Source of the DNA: Bacteroidota bacterium
GTDB taxonomy: Bacteria > Bacteroidota > Bacteroidia > Bacteroidales > Prolixibacteraceae
Reading direction: 5' to 3'
Assembly: GCA_023251435.1 (NCBI GenBank)
Contig: JAHEYU010000005.1
Span: 62,001 to 126,000, forward strand
DNA: 64,000 nt
Shown here: positions 8,145 through 17,198 of the stretch, in pieces
How the letters are laid out: the number at the start of each line of letters is the position of its first letter
Position numbering within the stretch: the first letter of the stretch is position 1
Program-made: the position numbers and the translations under genes
The notes under the pieces: model-generated
Databases searched by the model: none
What the model saw: the letters and a program-made list of their open reading frames with translations, nothing else
What the model was told of the DNA's origin: nothing

Positions 8145-9686
8145 ATGAAGAATAAAAGAGTAAAAATTACTGAAACTGTACTTCGCGATGCCCATCAGTC
8201 GCTAATAGCAACCAGGATGAGGTTGGACGAAATGTTACCTATTGTAGAACAGCTTGATGAGGTTGGTTACCATTCTCTTGAAGCATGGGGAGGAGCTACT
8301 TTTGATAGCTGTCTAAGGTTCTTGAATGAAGATCCCTGGCATCGACTCAGAGAAATCAAAAAACTCGCCAAAAAGACTCCTTTGCAAATGCTTCTTCGTG
8401 GACAAAATCTTTTAGGCTATAAGCATTATTCCGATGATATTGTTGAATACTTTGTCCAAAAAGCGATCGATAACGGGATGGATATTATTCGGATTTTTGA
8501 TGCATTGAATGATCCGCGTAATGTTGAGACTGCGATTAATGCCTGCAAAAGGGCCGGTGGGCATGCACAAGCTACCGTGTCGTATACAACTAGCCCAGTC
8601 CATACCCTTAAATTGTTTGTTGAAGATGCAAAACGATTGGAGTCAATGGGTGCAGACTCGTTGTGCATTAAGGATATGGCTGGTTTGCTACTGCCATACA
8701 CAGCATATCAATTGATCAGCACTTTGAAGAGCAATATTAAAATACCTATTGCACTGCATACTCACTATACGAGCGGGGTTGCTTCCATGACCTATTTGAA
8801 GGCCATTGAAGCCGGAGTTGATGTGGTTGATTGTGCAATATCGCCTCTGGCAATGGGAACCTCCCAACCACCTACCGAATCATTAGTCGCATCATTATTG
8901 GGAACCGAACGTGATTCAGGACTCGATTTAAGCAAGCTTAGCGAAATTGCCGACTATTTCCGACCTATCCGTGAAAAATATATCTCTTCCGGCTTGCTCG
9001 ATCCAAAGATGCTGGGAGTCGATGTTAATGCCTTGATATATCAGGTTCCAGGAGGTATGCTGTCAAATCTGATTTCTCAGCTCAAGCAAGCGAATGCGGA
9101 GCATAAATACGAGGAAGTATTGCGAGAAATTCCACGTGTTCGCGAGGATTTCGGATATCCGCCATTGGTAACGCCAACAAGTCAGATTGTAGGTACACAG
9201 GCTGTTATGAATGTGATTATGGGTGAAAGGTATAAGCTTGTCCCTAAAGAATCGAAAGCTGTTGTAAAAGGAGAATATGGAAAAACTCCAGGTGTTATAA
9301 AAGAGGAGATAATTGCTAAAATTCTTGGTGATGAGGAGCGCATTACTTGTCGCCCTGCTGATTTGTTGTCGCCCGAATTGCCTGCAGCTTTTGAAGCTGT
9401 TAAAGAATATTCCATCCAAGATGAGGACGCACTATCGTATGCCATGCTTCCACAGGTTGCTGAAAAATTCTTTAAAGCCCGAAAATTAGGATTCCCTGAG
9501 CCGCAAGCAGAAAAGCAATCACCTGCAAAGGTATCCGAGACAGATCTTAAAGGTGTAGATAAAAAGGTTGTGGCCGCAATCGCTACTACAGTTGCTATTC
9601 TGGCTGGCGAGGATGATAAAACCTATAAAATAGAGAATATCAGAAAATATAGTCCATGGGCAATGGCATCTAGGTACAATTACTAA
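8145..9686 (+). CDS. Carboxyltransferase subunit, oxaloacetate decarboxylase alpha / pyruvate carboxylase B type
   Basis: A 513-residue carboxyltransferase of the DRE-TIM family. Signatures are TETVLRDAHQSLIATRMR near residue 10, LLRGQNLLGYKHY, the metal-site HTHYTSG and AISPLAMGTSQPPTES. After the TIM barrel comes the conserved PYC/OADA domain (about 300-450). The C-terminal biotinyl domain of the full-length 600-residue enzymes is absent, and the biotin carrier is the separate upstream gene. No beta (sodium pump) subunit gene is nearby, so sodium-pumping decarboxylase activity is unproven; a 5S-like transcarboxylase or two-subunit pyruvate carboxylase is possible. A strong terminator follows. 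Confidence 0.9.
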   Translation: MKNKRVKITETVLRDAHQSLIATRMRLDEMLPIVEQLDEVGYHSLEAWGGATFDSCLRFLNEDPWHRLREIKKLAKKTPLQMLLRGQNLLGYKHYSDDIVEYFVQKAIDNGMDIIRIFDALNDPRNVETAINACKRAGGHAQATVSYTTSPVHTLKLFVEDAKRLESMGADSLCIKDMAGLLLPYTAYQLISTLKSNIKIPIALHTHYTSGVASMTYLKAIEAGVDVVDCAISPLAMGTSQPPTESLVASLLGTERDSGLDLSKLSEIADYFRPIREKYISSGLLDPKMLGVDVNALIYQVPGGMLSNLISQLKQANAEHKYEEVLREIPRVREDFGYPPLVTPTSQIVGTQAVMNVIMGERYKLVPKESKAVVKGEYGKTPGVIKEEIIAKILGDEERITCRPADLLSPELPAAFEAVKEYSIQDEDALSYAMLPQVAEKFFKARKLGFPEPQAEKQSPAKVSETDLKGVDKKVVAAIATTVAILAGEDDKTYKIENIRKYSPWAMASRYNY

Positions 9687-9740
9687 AAGAAGCTATCAGT
9701 TAATAGACTTTATTAATCGAATTTTCATATTGCGAATAGT

Positions 9741-9790
9741 CTAAAAGAGTTGTTTTTACAAATTGTAAAACAGCTCTTTTAGTTTTTTTT
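9741..9790 (+). terminator. Rho-independent terminator after the carboxyltransferase gene
   Basis: Long nearly perfect stem starting CTAAAAGAG (9741-9749) and ending CTCTTTTAG (9774-9782), with a T8 tract at 9783-9790. Confidence 0.9.
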
Positions 9791-9813
9791 GAAAGCTGGA
9801 TTCTTATCTATCC

Positions 9814-10698
9814 TTATTTCGACTTAGCAATCATACCCATAAATAAACTCATTTGCCCATTTAGTGCAGCAATTTTGTTTGCAGGTTCTGTTCGGGCTTC
9901 CAGCAATATCCAGCCATCGTATTTAATTCCTTTAAATAAGTTCATGAGTTGCTGATATGGATATTCGCCTACATTGAATTCACGCACATGAACTGTGTCG
10001 CCAAACCATTTCTTTACCGAGTTGAAGTTGGCTTCCAGTCCGGGTGGCAGTAAATCCTGATCGTTACAGTTCCAGCACATTTTTACACTATTTTCGGTAA
10101 CCTGTTCGAAAATAGCTTTCATATTTGGAATTTCCTGCGTGAGGTTTCCGTGAACTTCAACCCGAACCAATTGACCTAAGTCGCTGGCAAACTTACCAAC
10201 TTCGTTCAACGATGCAGCAATCTGAGCAATAGTTTTTTCTTTCGGAACACCGGTGGGCAAATCGTTAGGTTTAACTTTAATGCCGCTGGCACCAATGTCT
10301 TTGCACAATTGGATGTATTCCTTGGTTTGATCAATGTTCTTCAGAAGAATAGCCGTATCAGGGCTATGATATTCAAAATTGGCGCCGTAACCGAGGCAAT
10401 TACCAGGACTGTCTGCAAATCGCTTTTTGACTTCGGAACGCTGAGAGGCCGAGAGTTTTGTTTCAACACCATGAGCATGTTCGTTGCTTAATTCAACGCC
10501 CAAAAATCCGGTTTTTTCACAATTGGCAATCGGGGTTGGCAAATCCCAGTCTTTGGCCCATTGGTAGGTAACCAACCCGAGTTTCATACCTGATTTTTTC
10601 TCGGTTACAAACACTGAAAAAGGGTCAGCTATCGAAAGGCCAATGCCGGCCACCAAACTTCTTTGAAGAAAATTACGACGGGTTAAATTATTTTTCAT
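9814..10698 (-). CDS. Exported sugar phosphate isomerase/epimerase-like TIM-barrel protein
   Basis: A 294-residue protein of the xylose isomerase-like/AP endonuclease 2 barrel family. The N-terminus MKNNLTRRNFLQRSLVAGIG is a twin-arginine (Tat) type signal. The barrel shows MKLGLVTYQWAKDWDLPT, ELSNEHAHGVET, GIKVKPND, VRVEVHGN, CWNCNDQD and ILLEARTEP, with acidic and His residues in metal-binding positions of this fold. It is predicted periplasmic and probably acts on a sugar, but the substrate is unknown. It is a lone gene, convergent with the carboxyltransferase. Confidence 0.85.
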   Translation of the reverse strand: MKNNLTRRNFLQRSLVAGIGLSIADPFSVFVTEKKSGMKLGLVTYQWAKDWDLPTPIANCEKTGFLGVELSNEHAHGVETKLSASQRSEVKKRFADSPGNCLGYGANFEYHSPDTAILLKNIDQTKEYIQLCKDIGASGIKVKPNDLPTGVPKEKTIAQIAASLNEVGKFASDLGQLVRVEVHGNLTQEIPNMKAIFEQVTENSVKMCWNCNDQDLLPPGLEANFNSVKKWFGDTVHVREFNVGEYPYQQLMNLFKGIKYDGWILLEARTEPANKIAALNGQMSLFMGMIAKSK

Positions 10699-10773
10699 GA
10701 TTCAGAACTGGTTTTAATGATTAGGTTGTTATCCCCCTGCTCATTGGGATATCGATAATCGTTTGCAGCAGCT

Positions 10774-10800
10774 AGTGCCAATTCGGATTTGGCACTTTTT
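10774..10800 (+). terminator. Terminator-like hairpin in a divergent region
   Basis: Perfect 8-bp stem AGTGCCAA (10774-10781) with TTGGCACT (10789-10796), then TTTT. It points rightward, where no annotated transcript would end, so it may end a small RNA or be an attenuator or unrelated palindrome. Confidence 0.4.
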
Positions 10801-11080
10801 AGTTCTGGTTTTACAATCCAGTTTTCCTTTATAGCTTAAAATTTCTAACGCGCTGCTGCAAATTACAATCTGCATTTTAATCAGGAAGTTGTAATTCCAG
10901 TATTCAGGTAATCCGCTTTACACGAACAAAAATCTGTATCAGGTGACTTCCTGTTCCTTCCCAAAGTGATTACCCCAAAATTCTAACAAATACAACTGCT
11001 GGTTGTTGAATAACAACTATAAATAGCGTAATAACAACGATAAGTGTTTGTATTTTTCTGATTCCGGAAATGCATCGGCA

Positions 11081-11088
11081 TATCTTTG
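11081..11088 (+). promoter_or_regulatory. XRE gene -7 box
   Basis: TATCTTTG, an exact TAnnTTTG match, with TCTG 20 bp upstream (11057-11060). It overlaps the in-frame TTG at 11086, so that codon cannot be the start. Confidence 0.7.
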
Positions 11089-11124
11089 CTGTGTCGAAAA
11101 AATACAAACAAAACGGAGGTAAAT

Positions 11125-12021
11125 ATGGAAACTAAATTGATTGGTAATAAAATTGCCGAAGCACGAAAGAAAGCATCTATTTCTCAAGCCCAGCTTGCTG
11201 ATCGACTGTTTATTAGTCCACAGGCAGTTGGAAAATGGGAGCGTGGAGAATCAATGCCCGACATCATTACGTTTAGCCGTTTGGCGGAAATTCTGGGTGT
11301 CGACCTTAACTATTTTTCAGAAAAATTTCAATCTGTGGCTACTGAAATGGCGCCTGTTGGGCCTTTGGTAAAGCAATTGGCTGAAATGCCATCCGGTAAG
11401 TTAGGGAAAAAACTTAGCTGGGATATGTCGCGCGGGAACTGGGTGGACGCTGACTTTTCGGGGTTGAAAAATCTGTGCGATAAATTCAGTTCCTCCAACA
11501 TGCAGCGCTGCAAGTTTATCGGTTCCGATTTGTCGGGACTTCTTCTAAAAAGCAATAATGTTGACACCTGTGACTTTTCAGGTTCCGTGATCAGTAGTAG
11601 TCACATTCAGACTTCCAACTTAATCAACAATCAATTTAAGGACTGTTTTCTGAACGATACTGAATTTTCTGGAAGTCATATTAAAGGCTGCGATTTCACC
11701 GGTGCCGATTTTACAGGAGCTAAGTTAAAATCTGGTGACTTAATGAAAAATACAATTGCCAATGCTGTATGGAACCGCACTTCATTTATTGATACGCATA
11801 TTGCCGATATCGTTTTTACCGGTGCATTGCAGGACTGTTCTTTTGAGAACTGCGCCTTCAAAAGAGTGACATTTCAGGATACAACGCTTACCAACACTTT
11901 CTTTAAAAACAAGAGTTTAAAAGGGATTCGGTTTATTGATTGTCAGGCAGATCGGATGACTTACGAATTCCTGAAAAACGGGAAAGCGGACTTAAGCGGT
12001 ATCACGCTGTTACCAAATTAA
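11125..12021 (+). CDS. XRE-family helix-turn-helix protein with pentapeptide-repeat C-terminal domain
   Basis: A 298-residue protein. Residues about 6-65 form an XRE/Cro-type HTH (SISQAQLADRLFISPQAVGKWERG). From about residue 100 to the end runs a pentapeptide-repeat-like region with recurring five-residue units such as CDFTG-ADFTG-AKLKS, predicting a right-handed quadrilateral beta-helix. It is likely a DNA-binding regulator with a beta-helical sensing or oligomerisation domain; target unknown. The start at 11125 has a strong GGAGG five bases upstream, rare in this genome, and follows the promoter at 11081. No obvious operon partner. Confidence 0.85.
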   Translation: METKLIGNKIAEARKKASISQAQLADRLFISPQAVGKWERGESMPDIITFSRLAEILGVDLNYFSEKFQSVATEMAPVGPLVKQLAEMPSGKLGKKLSWDMSRGNWVDADFSGLKNLCDKFSSSNMQRCKFIGSDLSGLLLKSNNVDTCDFSGSVISSSHIQTSNLINNQFKDCFLNDTEFSGSHIKGCDFTGADFTGAKLKSGDLMKNTIANAVWNRTSFIDTHIADIVFTGALQDCSFENCAFKRVTFQDTTLTNTFFKNKSLKGIRFIDCQADRMTYEFLKNGKADLSGITLLPN

Positions 12022-12267
12022 AACAGGAGATGATGATTGTTGCTGTAGTTGATCGGATTAGCTTGTTTTTGCTCTGTCTGAAAATATTTTGTAAAACCAC
12101 TCGGATTGAACAATGAAATTTCTAAATTTGAAAGGACTTGTCTTCCCTTGCTTTGGCGGGTATCCATCAAAATAGGTGATTCTGGTCAATAAAATGGCTT
12201 GATAAGTGCGAAATACATGCAATTGGCAATTGTTTAAACATTGTATCAATGCTAAAAAACTAAGAAA

Positions 12268-13425
12268 ATGGACACAGAAATTTTTTTTTTAACCGAGAGG
12301 ATTGAAGAACTTGAAAGAGAGAACTCTATTCTTAGACAGCAGCAAATTGAGATAATTGAAGCGAAAGAGTTGTATTTGAAAATTTTCGAAGAATTTCCGG
12401 CTTTGATTTGGCGTTCGCGTTTAGACAAATTGTGTGACTATTTTAATAAAACCTGGCTTGACTTTACAGGCAGAACGATGGAACAGGAATTTGGAAATGG
12501 TTGGGCTGAAGGTGTTCATCCAGATGATTTTGATTCTTGTGTACAGACCTATGTTGCCGCATTTGATAAAAGACAGTCGTTTTTAATGGAATATCGAATG
12601 AAAAATAAATTGGGCGAGTATTGTTGGATAAGAGATTTTGGCCGGCCATTTTACGATTTAGACAATACATTTTTAGGTTATATTGGTTCGTGTTATGATA
12701 TAACTGAAAATAAAAATAACGAACTTGAACTCATTGAACTAAACGCGACAAAGAATAAATTTTTCTCCATCATTGCTCACGATCTAAAAAACCCGTTCAA
12801 CTCTATTATCGGTTATAGCGAACTTCTCATCGACCATATCAAGGGAAAGGAATATGGAAAACTTGAGGATTATGCAAATATTATACTTCAGTCATCAAAC
12901 CGGGCAATGGATTTGCTGATGAACCTCATGGCATGGGCGCAATCGCAATCTGGCAGAATGGACTTCAATCCGGAATGTTTCGATATAATTCCCCTTGTCG
13001 ACGATGTAACGCTATTAGTAAATGGCATCGCCAAACAAAAATCAATTCTAATTGAAAGTACACTGCCAACCAGTATTCAGGTTAATGCAGATAAGCAAAT
13101 GATTAGCACTGTATTGAGAAACCTGATTTCGAATGCTATAAAATTCACCATGCCTGAAGGAAAAATAACAATTTCCGCATTTGATAAACAAAACCAGTTA
13201 ATCGTTTCTGTAACCGATACGGGTGTTGGAATATCACAGGAGAGAATCGACAAACTATTCAATATTAGTGAGGGCTATTCAACTCCGGGTACGCAAGATG
13301 AAAAAGGGACAGGGTTAGGATTAATTCTGTGCAAAGAATTTATTAATAAAAACAATGGAGAAATTTGGGTTGAGAGTAAATCCGGAATCGGGACGACATT
13401 ATACTTTTCATTGCCATTGGCATAA
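12268..13425 (+). CDS. PAS-domain sensor histidine kinase
   Basis: A 385-residue kinase without transmembrane segments. After a short coiled coil (about 8-35) comes a PAS fold (about 36-148; FPALIWRSRLDKLCDYFNKTWL, WIRDFGRPFYD), then HisKA with the phospho-acceptor in IIAHDLKNPFNSIIGY at His171, and HATPase_c with NLISNAIKF, DTGVGI and GTGLGL. The pattern matches cytoplasmic PAS kinases common in Bacteroidota. No response regulator is adjacent, so it is an orphan kinase. Codons 5-8 include a run of ten T residues (12281-12290) that could slip. A bidirectional terminator follows. Confidence 0.92.
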   Translation: MDTEIFFLTERIEELERENSILRQQQIEIIEAKELYLKIFEEFPALIWRSRLDKLCDYFNKTWLDFTGRTMEQEFGNGWAEGVHPDDFDSCVQTYVAAFDKRQSFLMEYRMKNKLGEYCWIRDFGRPFYDLDNTFLGYIGSCYDITENKNNELELIELNATKNKFFSIIAHDLKNPFNSIIGYSELLIDHIKGKEYGKLEDYANIILQSSNRAMDLLMNLMAWAQSQSGRMDFNPECFDIIPLVDDVTLLVNGIAKQKSILIESTLPTSIQVNADKQMISTVLRNLISNAIKFTMPEGKITISAFDKQNQLIVSVTDTGVGISQERIDKLFNISEGYSTPGTQDEKGTGLGLILCKEFINKNNGEIWVESKSGIGTTLYFSLPLA

Positions 13426-13464
13426 ATCATGACAATGGTTTTATACTTGAATATGTAAAAAACA

Positions 13465-13505
13465 AACAGCTCCGATGGTTTCAAATCATCGGAGCTGTTG
13501 TTTTT
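13465..13505. terminator. Bidirectional terminator between kinase and NIPSNAP genes
   Basis: Perfect 13-bp stem AACAGCTCCGATG (13465-13477) with CATCGGAGCTGTT (13487-13499), A-rich on the left and T5 on the right, between convergent genes. Confidence 0.9.
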
Positions 13506-13521
13506 GTATAATAACTACACC

Positions 13522-14313
13522 CTAAAAATCAGAATAATCGGTTGGGTGCAGAAGTATTTTTACTGAATTGGAAACCGTGTTTTTATATTCCGGAATGGCC
13601 GAAAGTGTTTTCCATTCAGGATGTGCCCTGAAAGCTGCCCATCGGTCGGCATGTATTGTTGTATTGGCAAATGTGGTGAGGTACATCAGGTTGGGCATTG
13701 TACTACCCGAGATCACTTCAGCATAAAAAACAGCATTGAAGTCCAGCTTTTTAAAAAGTTTTATCTCGCCGCCTTCGTTAAACATTTTAACTTTTTTCCT
13801 GAAAAGGTTTTCGGTCGGTCCTTCGTAACTTCTCAGTTCATAAATCCTTTCGGAAGGGGCTGTTTGGTGGTTAGGAATGAAAAAGTCAGGTGCATCGGCA
13901 AATGCTTTCAGGAGGACAGATTCTTTACGGATGAATGGCTTTTGGTCGAACGGAGCGCCCAGAAAATCACTTCCTTTTGTCTGATATAGCTGATCATTTT
14001 CCAGCATTTCCTGGATTTTGGCAAAATGGTTAAGCGATTTAAAAGGAACCCATACATATATACGTTTTTCCGAAGTGGTGTCGCTTTCGACGGGTTTAAA
14101 TACGCCCACTTTTTGAATTCCAGCCTTGTGCAGTGCAGGCAAAAAGGCGTTCTTCAGGAAGTTCTCCACTTTTTGCTGTTGAACTTTTCCTGTTAACCGG
14201 AAAACCTGAATCTGGTAATAATTTCTTTTTGCAGCGAAAGCCGAAACAGTAAATGCCAGGGTAAAAATGGTCATCAGGATAAATGACCGGCTGAATTTTG
14301 ATTGTTGGTTCAT
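13522..14313 (-). CDS. Secreted NIPSNAP-family protein
   Basis: A 263-residue protein with a Sec signal peptide (FILMTIFTLAFTVSAFAA). The mature part has two ferredoxin-like NIPSNAP-type halves: YYQIQVFRLTGKVQQQKVENF near the start and ERIYELRSYEGPTENLFRKK near residue 155, the latter being the classic motif, followed by MYLTTFANTTIHADRWAAF. Function of bacterial secreted NIPSNAP proteins is unknown. It lies 90 bases downstream of an unrelated hypothetical gene on the same strand and may share its transcript. Confidence 0.88.
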   Translation of the reverse strand: MNQQSKFSRSFILMTIFTLAFTVSAFAAKRNYYQIQVFRLTGKVQQQKVENFLKNAFLPALHKAGIQKVGVFKPVESDTTSEKRIYVWVPFKSLNHFAKIQEMLENDQLYQTKGSDFLGAPFDQKPFIRKESVLLKAFADAPDFFIPNHQTAPSERIYELRSYEGPTENLFRKKVKMFNEGGEIKLFKKLDFNAVFYAEVISGSTMPNLMYLTTFANTTIHADRWAAFRAHPEWKTLSAIPEYKNTVSNSVKILLHPTDYSDF

Positions 14314-14403
14314 TTTGTTCTTTTAAGTTATTTGTGGAAATTGTTTTTATTCGAAATAAAACGTATTGTTTGGCAGTTTTTCCTTCTGACTCGGGTCAAT
14401 TTC

Positions 14404-15204
14404 TCATTTCTGATTTGAGGGCAATTGTACTTCCTGAATACACCAGTAATCCCATTGTTTCAGAAATTTCATCTTTCCGGCACCTGAAAAATTCTCTGTT
14501 TGGTTGCTGCCCTCAATCACTCCTGAGAAACTGATGTAGAAACCTACTTCAGCGCTTGTTTCATCAAATTGAATGTCGGTAATATCAACTTTGTTGAGCG
14601 TAAACGATTTAAAAGCCTGCCTGAAATGATCGAACCATTTGTTTTCTTTTGCCTCTTTGGTAAGATCGTTGGTATAAAAGTCGGACTCCTTGTTTAAGAA
14701 TGAGTTGAAAAAATCGGAACAACCGTTCCGGAGATCGTATTCATGGTTCGGATGAAATTCTTCGTAAGTATAGTGGCTGATCCAGCCCTCCATTTGTATG
14801 TTTTCGGTTTCAGTAAAAAAAAGTTCTTCGGTTATAAACCGGTACAATTCGCGGTCTTCCACCTCGCAAAGCGTATCCAGATGTATTTGGTTTTGAGTTA
14901 AGGTATTCATAATCAGATCCAGTTCGGCACTGATTTCAGAGTCGGGAACTGTATCGCTTTTCCTGTATTCCGGCTTTCCAATAAAATCGTAAACCATAAT
15001 TCGCTCTGAATTATGAAATGCTTTTTCAAATTCCATCACATTGTCCAGAAACTGGCTTTCCATTTCGGGGGGCAGGTTCTCATTTTTAAATTCAGCAGGG
15101 AAATCGGCTCCGTATTCGAGCTTCAGCTTCATCCTTTTTATCTCGTTTTCCTGCTTCAGACGTTCCAGTTCGTCTTCAAATTCTTCGGGTTCGTAATCTT
15201 TCAT
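14404..15204 (-). CDS. Hypothetical acidic protein with N-terminal coiled coil
   Basis: I do not recognise a family for this 266-residue protein. Residues 1-32 (YEPEEFEDELERLKQENEI) are highly charged and predict a coiled coil. The rest is acidic and soluble, with no signal peptide or membrane segment. The C-terminal 110 residues (SDFFNSFL, FRQAFKSFTLNKVDITDIQF, GAGKMKFLKQWDYWCIQEVQL) resemble an NTF2/SnoaL-like cone fold in spacing, but that is a guess. It precedes the NIPSNAP gene on the same strand. Confidence 0.7.
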   Translation of the reverse strand: MKDYEPEEFEDELERLKQENEIKRMKLKLEYGADFPAEFKNENLPPEMESQFLDNVMEFEKAFHNSERIMVYDFIGKPEYRKSDTVPDSEISAELDLIMNTLTQNQIHLDTLCEVEDRELYRFITEELFFTETENIQMEGWISHYTYEEFHPNHEYDLRNGCSDFFNSFLNKESDFYTNDLTKEAKENKWFDHFRQAFKSFTLNKVDITDIQFDETSAEVGFYISFSGVIEGSNQTENFSGAGKMKFLKQWDYWCIQEVQLPSNQK

Positions 15205-15407
15205 CGGGCTTTTGTTATATGGAAAGTAATGGCTATAACTCTAATTAATTTCTGTAAGCCAAACTTATACAAAAATCAAGAATGTACGTGTATATGAAGA
15301 TTATAGATTGTAATTATTTGCTTTGATTTTAAACTTATGAACCCAATTAGTGTCCGAATGTTAACTTTAATTAAGGAACTTATTACAGATTGACCAGTTT
15401 TATAAAC

Positions 15408-15415
15408 TATTTTTG
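15408..15415 (+). promoter_or_regulatory. S41 peptidase gene -7 box
   Basis: TATTTTTG, an exact TAnnTTTG match, 76 bases before the ATG at 15491. The rest of the 15205-15490 gap shows nothing further. Confidence 0.6.
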
Positions 15416-15490
15416 CCAATCAATTAATTTTTGGATTCGACATTTGCATGATATTTGAAGTATTGCCGATCCGTTTATAAAAATACTATT

Positions 15491-17104
15491 ATGACATTTA
15501 ATTATAGAATTACAGGTTTTTCAGTTTTGTTGGGGATTATAATGATGGCTGGTGGCAGCGAATTGAAAGCGCAGGACGTTAATAACAGTACGAATAAATT
15601 TGGGCGTTTGCTCCGGTTGATCGACAGTTATTATGTAGATACAGCCAAGGTAGATGATTTGACAGAAAAAGCCATTGTTGAAGTACTTCGCGGACTCGAT
15701 CCACACTCTGTTTATATTTCAAAGGCCGAAGTGGAAAAAATGAATGAACCACTTCAGGGAAATTTTGAAGGGGTGGGCATTTCTTTCAACGTATACCACG
15801 ATACCCTGATGGTTGTAACCACTGTTCCCGGCGGACCTTCCGAAAAAGTCGGAATCAGGGCAGGAGACCGAATTGTAGCGGTTGATACGAAAAATATTGC
15901 TGGCATCGGTCTAAAAAATACTGATGTTTACGATTACCTGCGAGGTAAAAAAGGAACCAGGGTTGATTTGTCGGTTAAACGAAAAGGCGAGCTCACTCTG
16001 CTTGATTTTGCAGTTATTCGCGATAAAATTCCTATTAACAGCCTCGACGCTTCTTATATGCTGAATGACAATACCGGCTATATCAAGCTAAACAAGTTTT
16101 CGGCAACTACCACCAGCGAATTTTTAGACGCGATAAAATCGCTGAAAGCCGGTTCGAAACTTAATAGTCTTGTGCTCGATTTACGTGGAAACGGAGGCGG
16201 TTATCTTTCGGCAGCCACCGAATTGGCGGATCAATTCCTCGATGCCTACAAATTAATTGTATACACAAGCGGTGCTCATGCCGACAAAAAGGAATACACT
16301 TCAACTTCACTTGGCGAATTGGAGCAGGGAAAACTGGTTATTCTCATTGACGAAGGTTCTGCATCGGCCAGCGAAATTGTGGCAGGTGCTGTTCAGGATT
16401 GGGATCGTGCCGTTTTAATTGGTCGCCGTTCGTTTGGTAAAGGTTTGGTACAGCAGCCGTTTCCTTTGACAGATGGATCGATGATCAGGCTTACTACTGC
16501 TCATTATTACACTCCCAGCGGAAGAAATATTCAGAAACCTTATGAGGAAGGCACAGAAGCCTACCAAAAAGACTACCTAAACCGTATGAATAATGGTGAG
16601 TTATTCTCGAAAGACAGCGTTTTACAAAATAAGGCGGAGACATTTCTGACCAAAGCCAGTAAGCGAACTGTTTACGGCGGTGGTGGAGTAATGCCCGACT
16701 TGTTTATTCCGCTCGATACTTCGAAATATTACATTTATTACAACGGTTTGCAGCGTAAAAATTTGGTTTACAACGGAGTTCTCGATATAATGGATTCAAG
16801 TCGCGAAAGCCTGAAACAAAAGTATGCCGACTTTAAAACGTTTGCTGCTAAGTTCGAAGTGTCAGACGAAATGATCAACAAGATAATTGACGCTGGTGAA
16901 AAAGAGGGTGTTAAGAAAGATGATAAAAGCGTTGAATTTGCCCGTCCGTTAATGAAACGCCAGATGAAAGGCCTGATTGCCCGCGACCTCTTTTCGATGA
17001 GTCATTATTTTGAGATCATGAATGTTGAAGACGAAACCATCCAAAAAGCAGTTGAGGTAATTACCCAGAAAGGCACGTACGATAAAATTCTTTCGGGAAA
17101 ATAA
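15491..17104 (+). CDS. C-terminal processing peptidase, S41 family with PDZ domain
   Basis: A 537-residue exported serine protease of the CtpA/Prc type that trims or degrades envelope proteins. Order: signal peptide (GFSVLLGIIMMAGGSELKAQ), N-terminal helical domain, PDZ domain (about 85-175, with GVGISFNV and GGPSEKVGIRAGDRIVAV), S41 catalytic core and a C-terminal helical tail. The Ser-Lys dyad is seen as DEGSASASEIVAGA (Ser292) and RRSFGKGLVQ (Lys317), with the 25-residue spacing of the family. The ATG at 15491 is chosen over a TTG at 15455 because it places the signal peptide at the N-terminus. Confidence 0.94.
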   Translation: MTFNYRITGFSVLLGIIMMAGGSELKAQDVNNSTNKFGRLLRLIDSYYVDTAKVDDLTEKAIVEVLRGLDPHSVYISKAEVEKMNEPLQGNFEGVGISFNVYHDTLMVVTTVPGGPSEKVGIRAGDRIVAVDTKNIAGIGLKNTDVYDYLRGKKGTRVDLSVKRKGELTLLDFAVIRDKIPINSLDASYMLNDNTGYIKLNKFSATTTSEFLDAIKSLKAGSKLNSLVLDLRGNGGGYLSAATELADQFLDAYKLIVYTSGAHADKKEYTSTSLGELEQGKLVILIDEGSASASEIVAGAVQDWDRAVLIGRRSFGKGLVQQPFPLTDGSMIRLTTAHYYTPSGRNIQKPYEEGTEAYQKDYLNRMNNGELFSKDSVLQNKAETFLTKASKRTVYGGGGVMPDLFIPLDTSKYYIYYNGLQRKNLVYNGVLDIMDSSRESLKQKYADFKTFAAKFEVSDEMINKIIDAGEKEGVKKDDKSVEFARPLMKRQMKGLIARDLFSMSHYFEIMNVEDETIQKAVEVITQKGTYDKILSGK

Positions 17105-17155
17105 AAATTTTTGAGCGTGTTATGTTGCGAGTTTCACGGTGCGGGTTCCGAGAAA

Positions 17156-17190
17156 AACCCGTAACCCGTAACCCGCAACCCGTAACTTGA
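17156..17190. repeat. Heptad repeat array, AACCCGT type
   Basis: AACCCGT at 17156 and 17163, AACCCGC at 17170, AACCCGT at 17177, then AACTTGA. A CGGGTT at 17142-17147 can pair with AACCCG 17156-17161 to form a hairpin. It ends 8 bases before the pnuC ATG. Confidence 0.8.
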
Positions 17191-17198
17191 AATTCTAT

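Larger units (their letters stand above)
10699..11124. other. 426-base divergent intergenic region
   Basis: Lies between the minus-strand isomerase gene and the plus-strand XRE gene. It holds a hairpin with T run (10774-10800), a CCCCC tract near 10733, and the XRE promoter (11081-11088). No open reading frame of note is seen. Confidence 0.7.

Noticed and set aside
12058-12249. 63-codon minus-strand frame between the XRE and kinase genes
   Set aside because: No promoter, domain or codon-use support.
17105-17198. TPP or NAD-type riboswitch before pnuC
   Set aside because: The region is occupied by the heptad array; no conserved riboswitch core was recognised.
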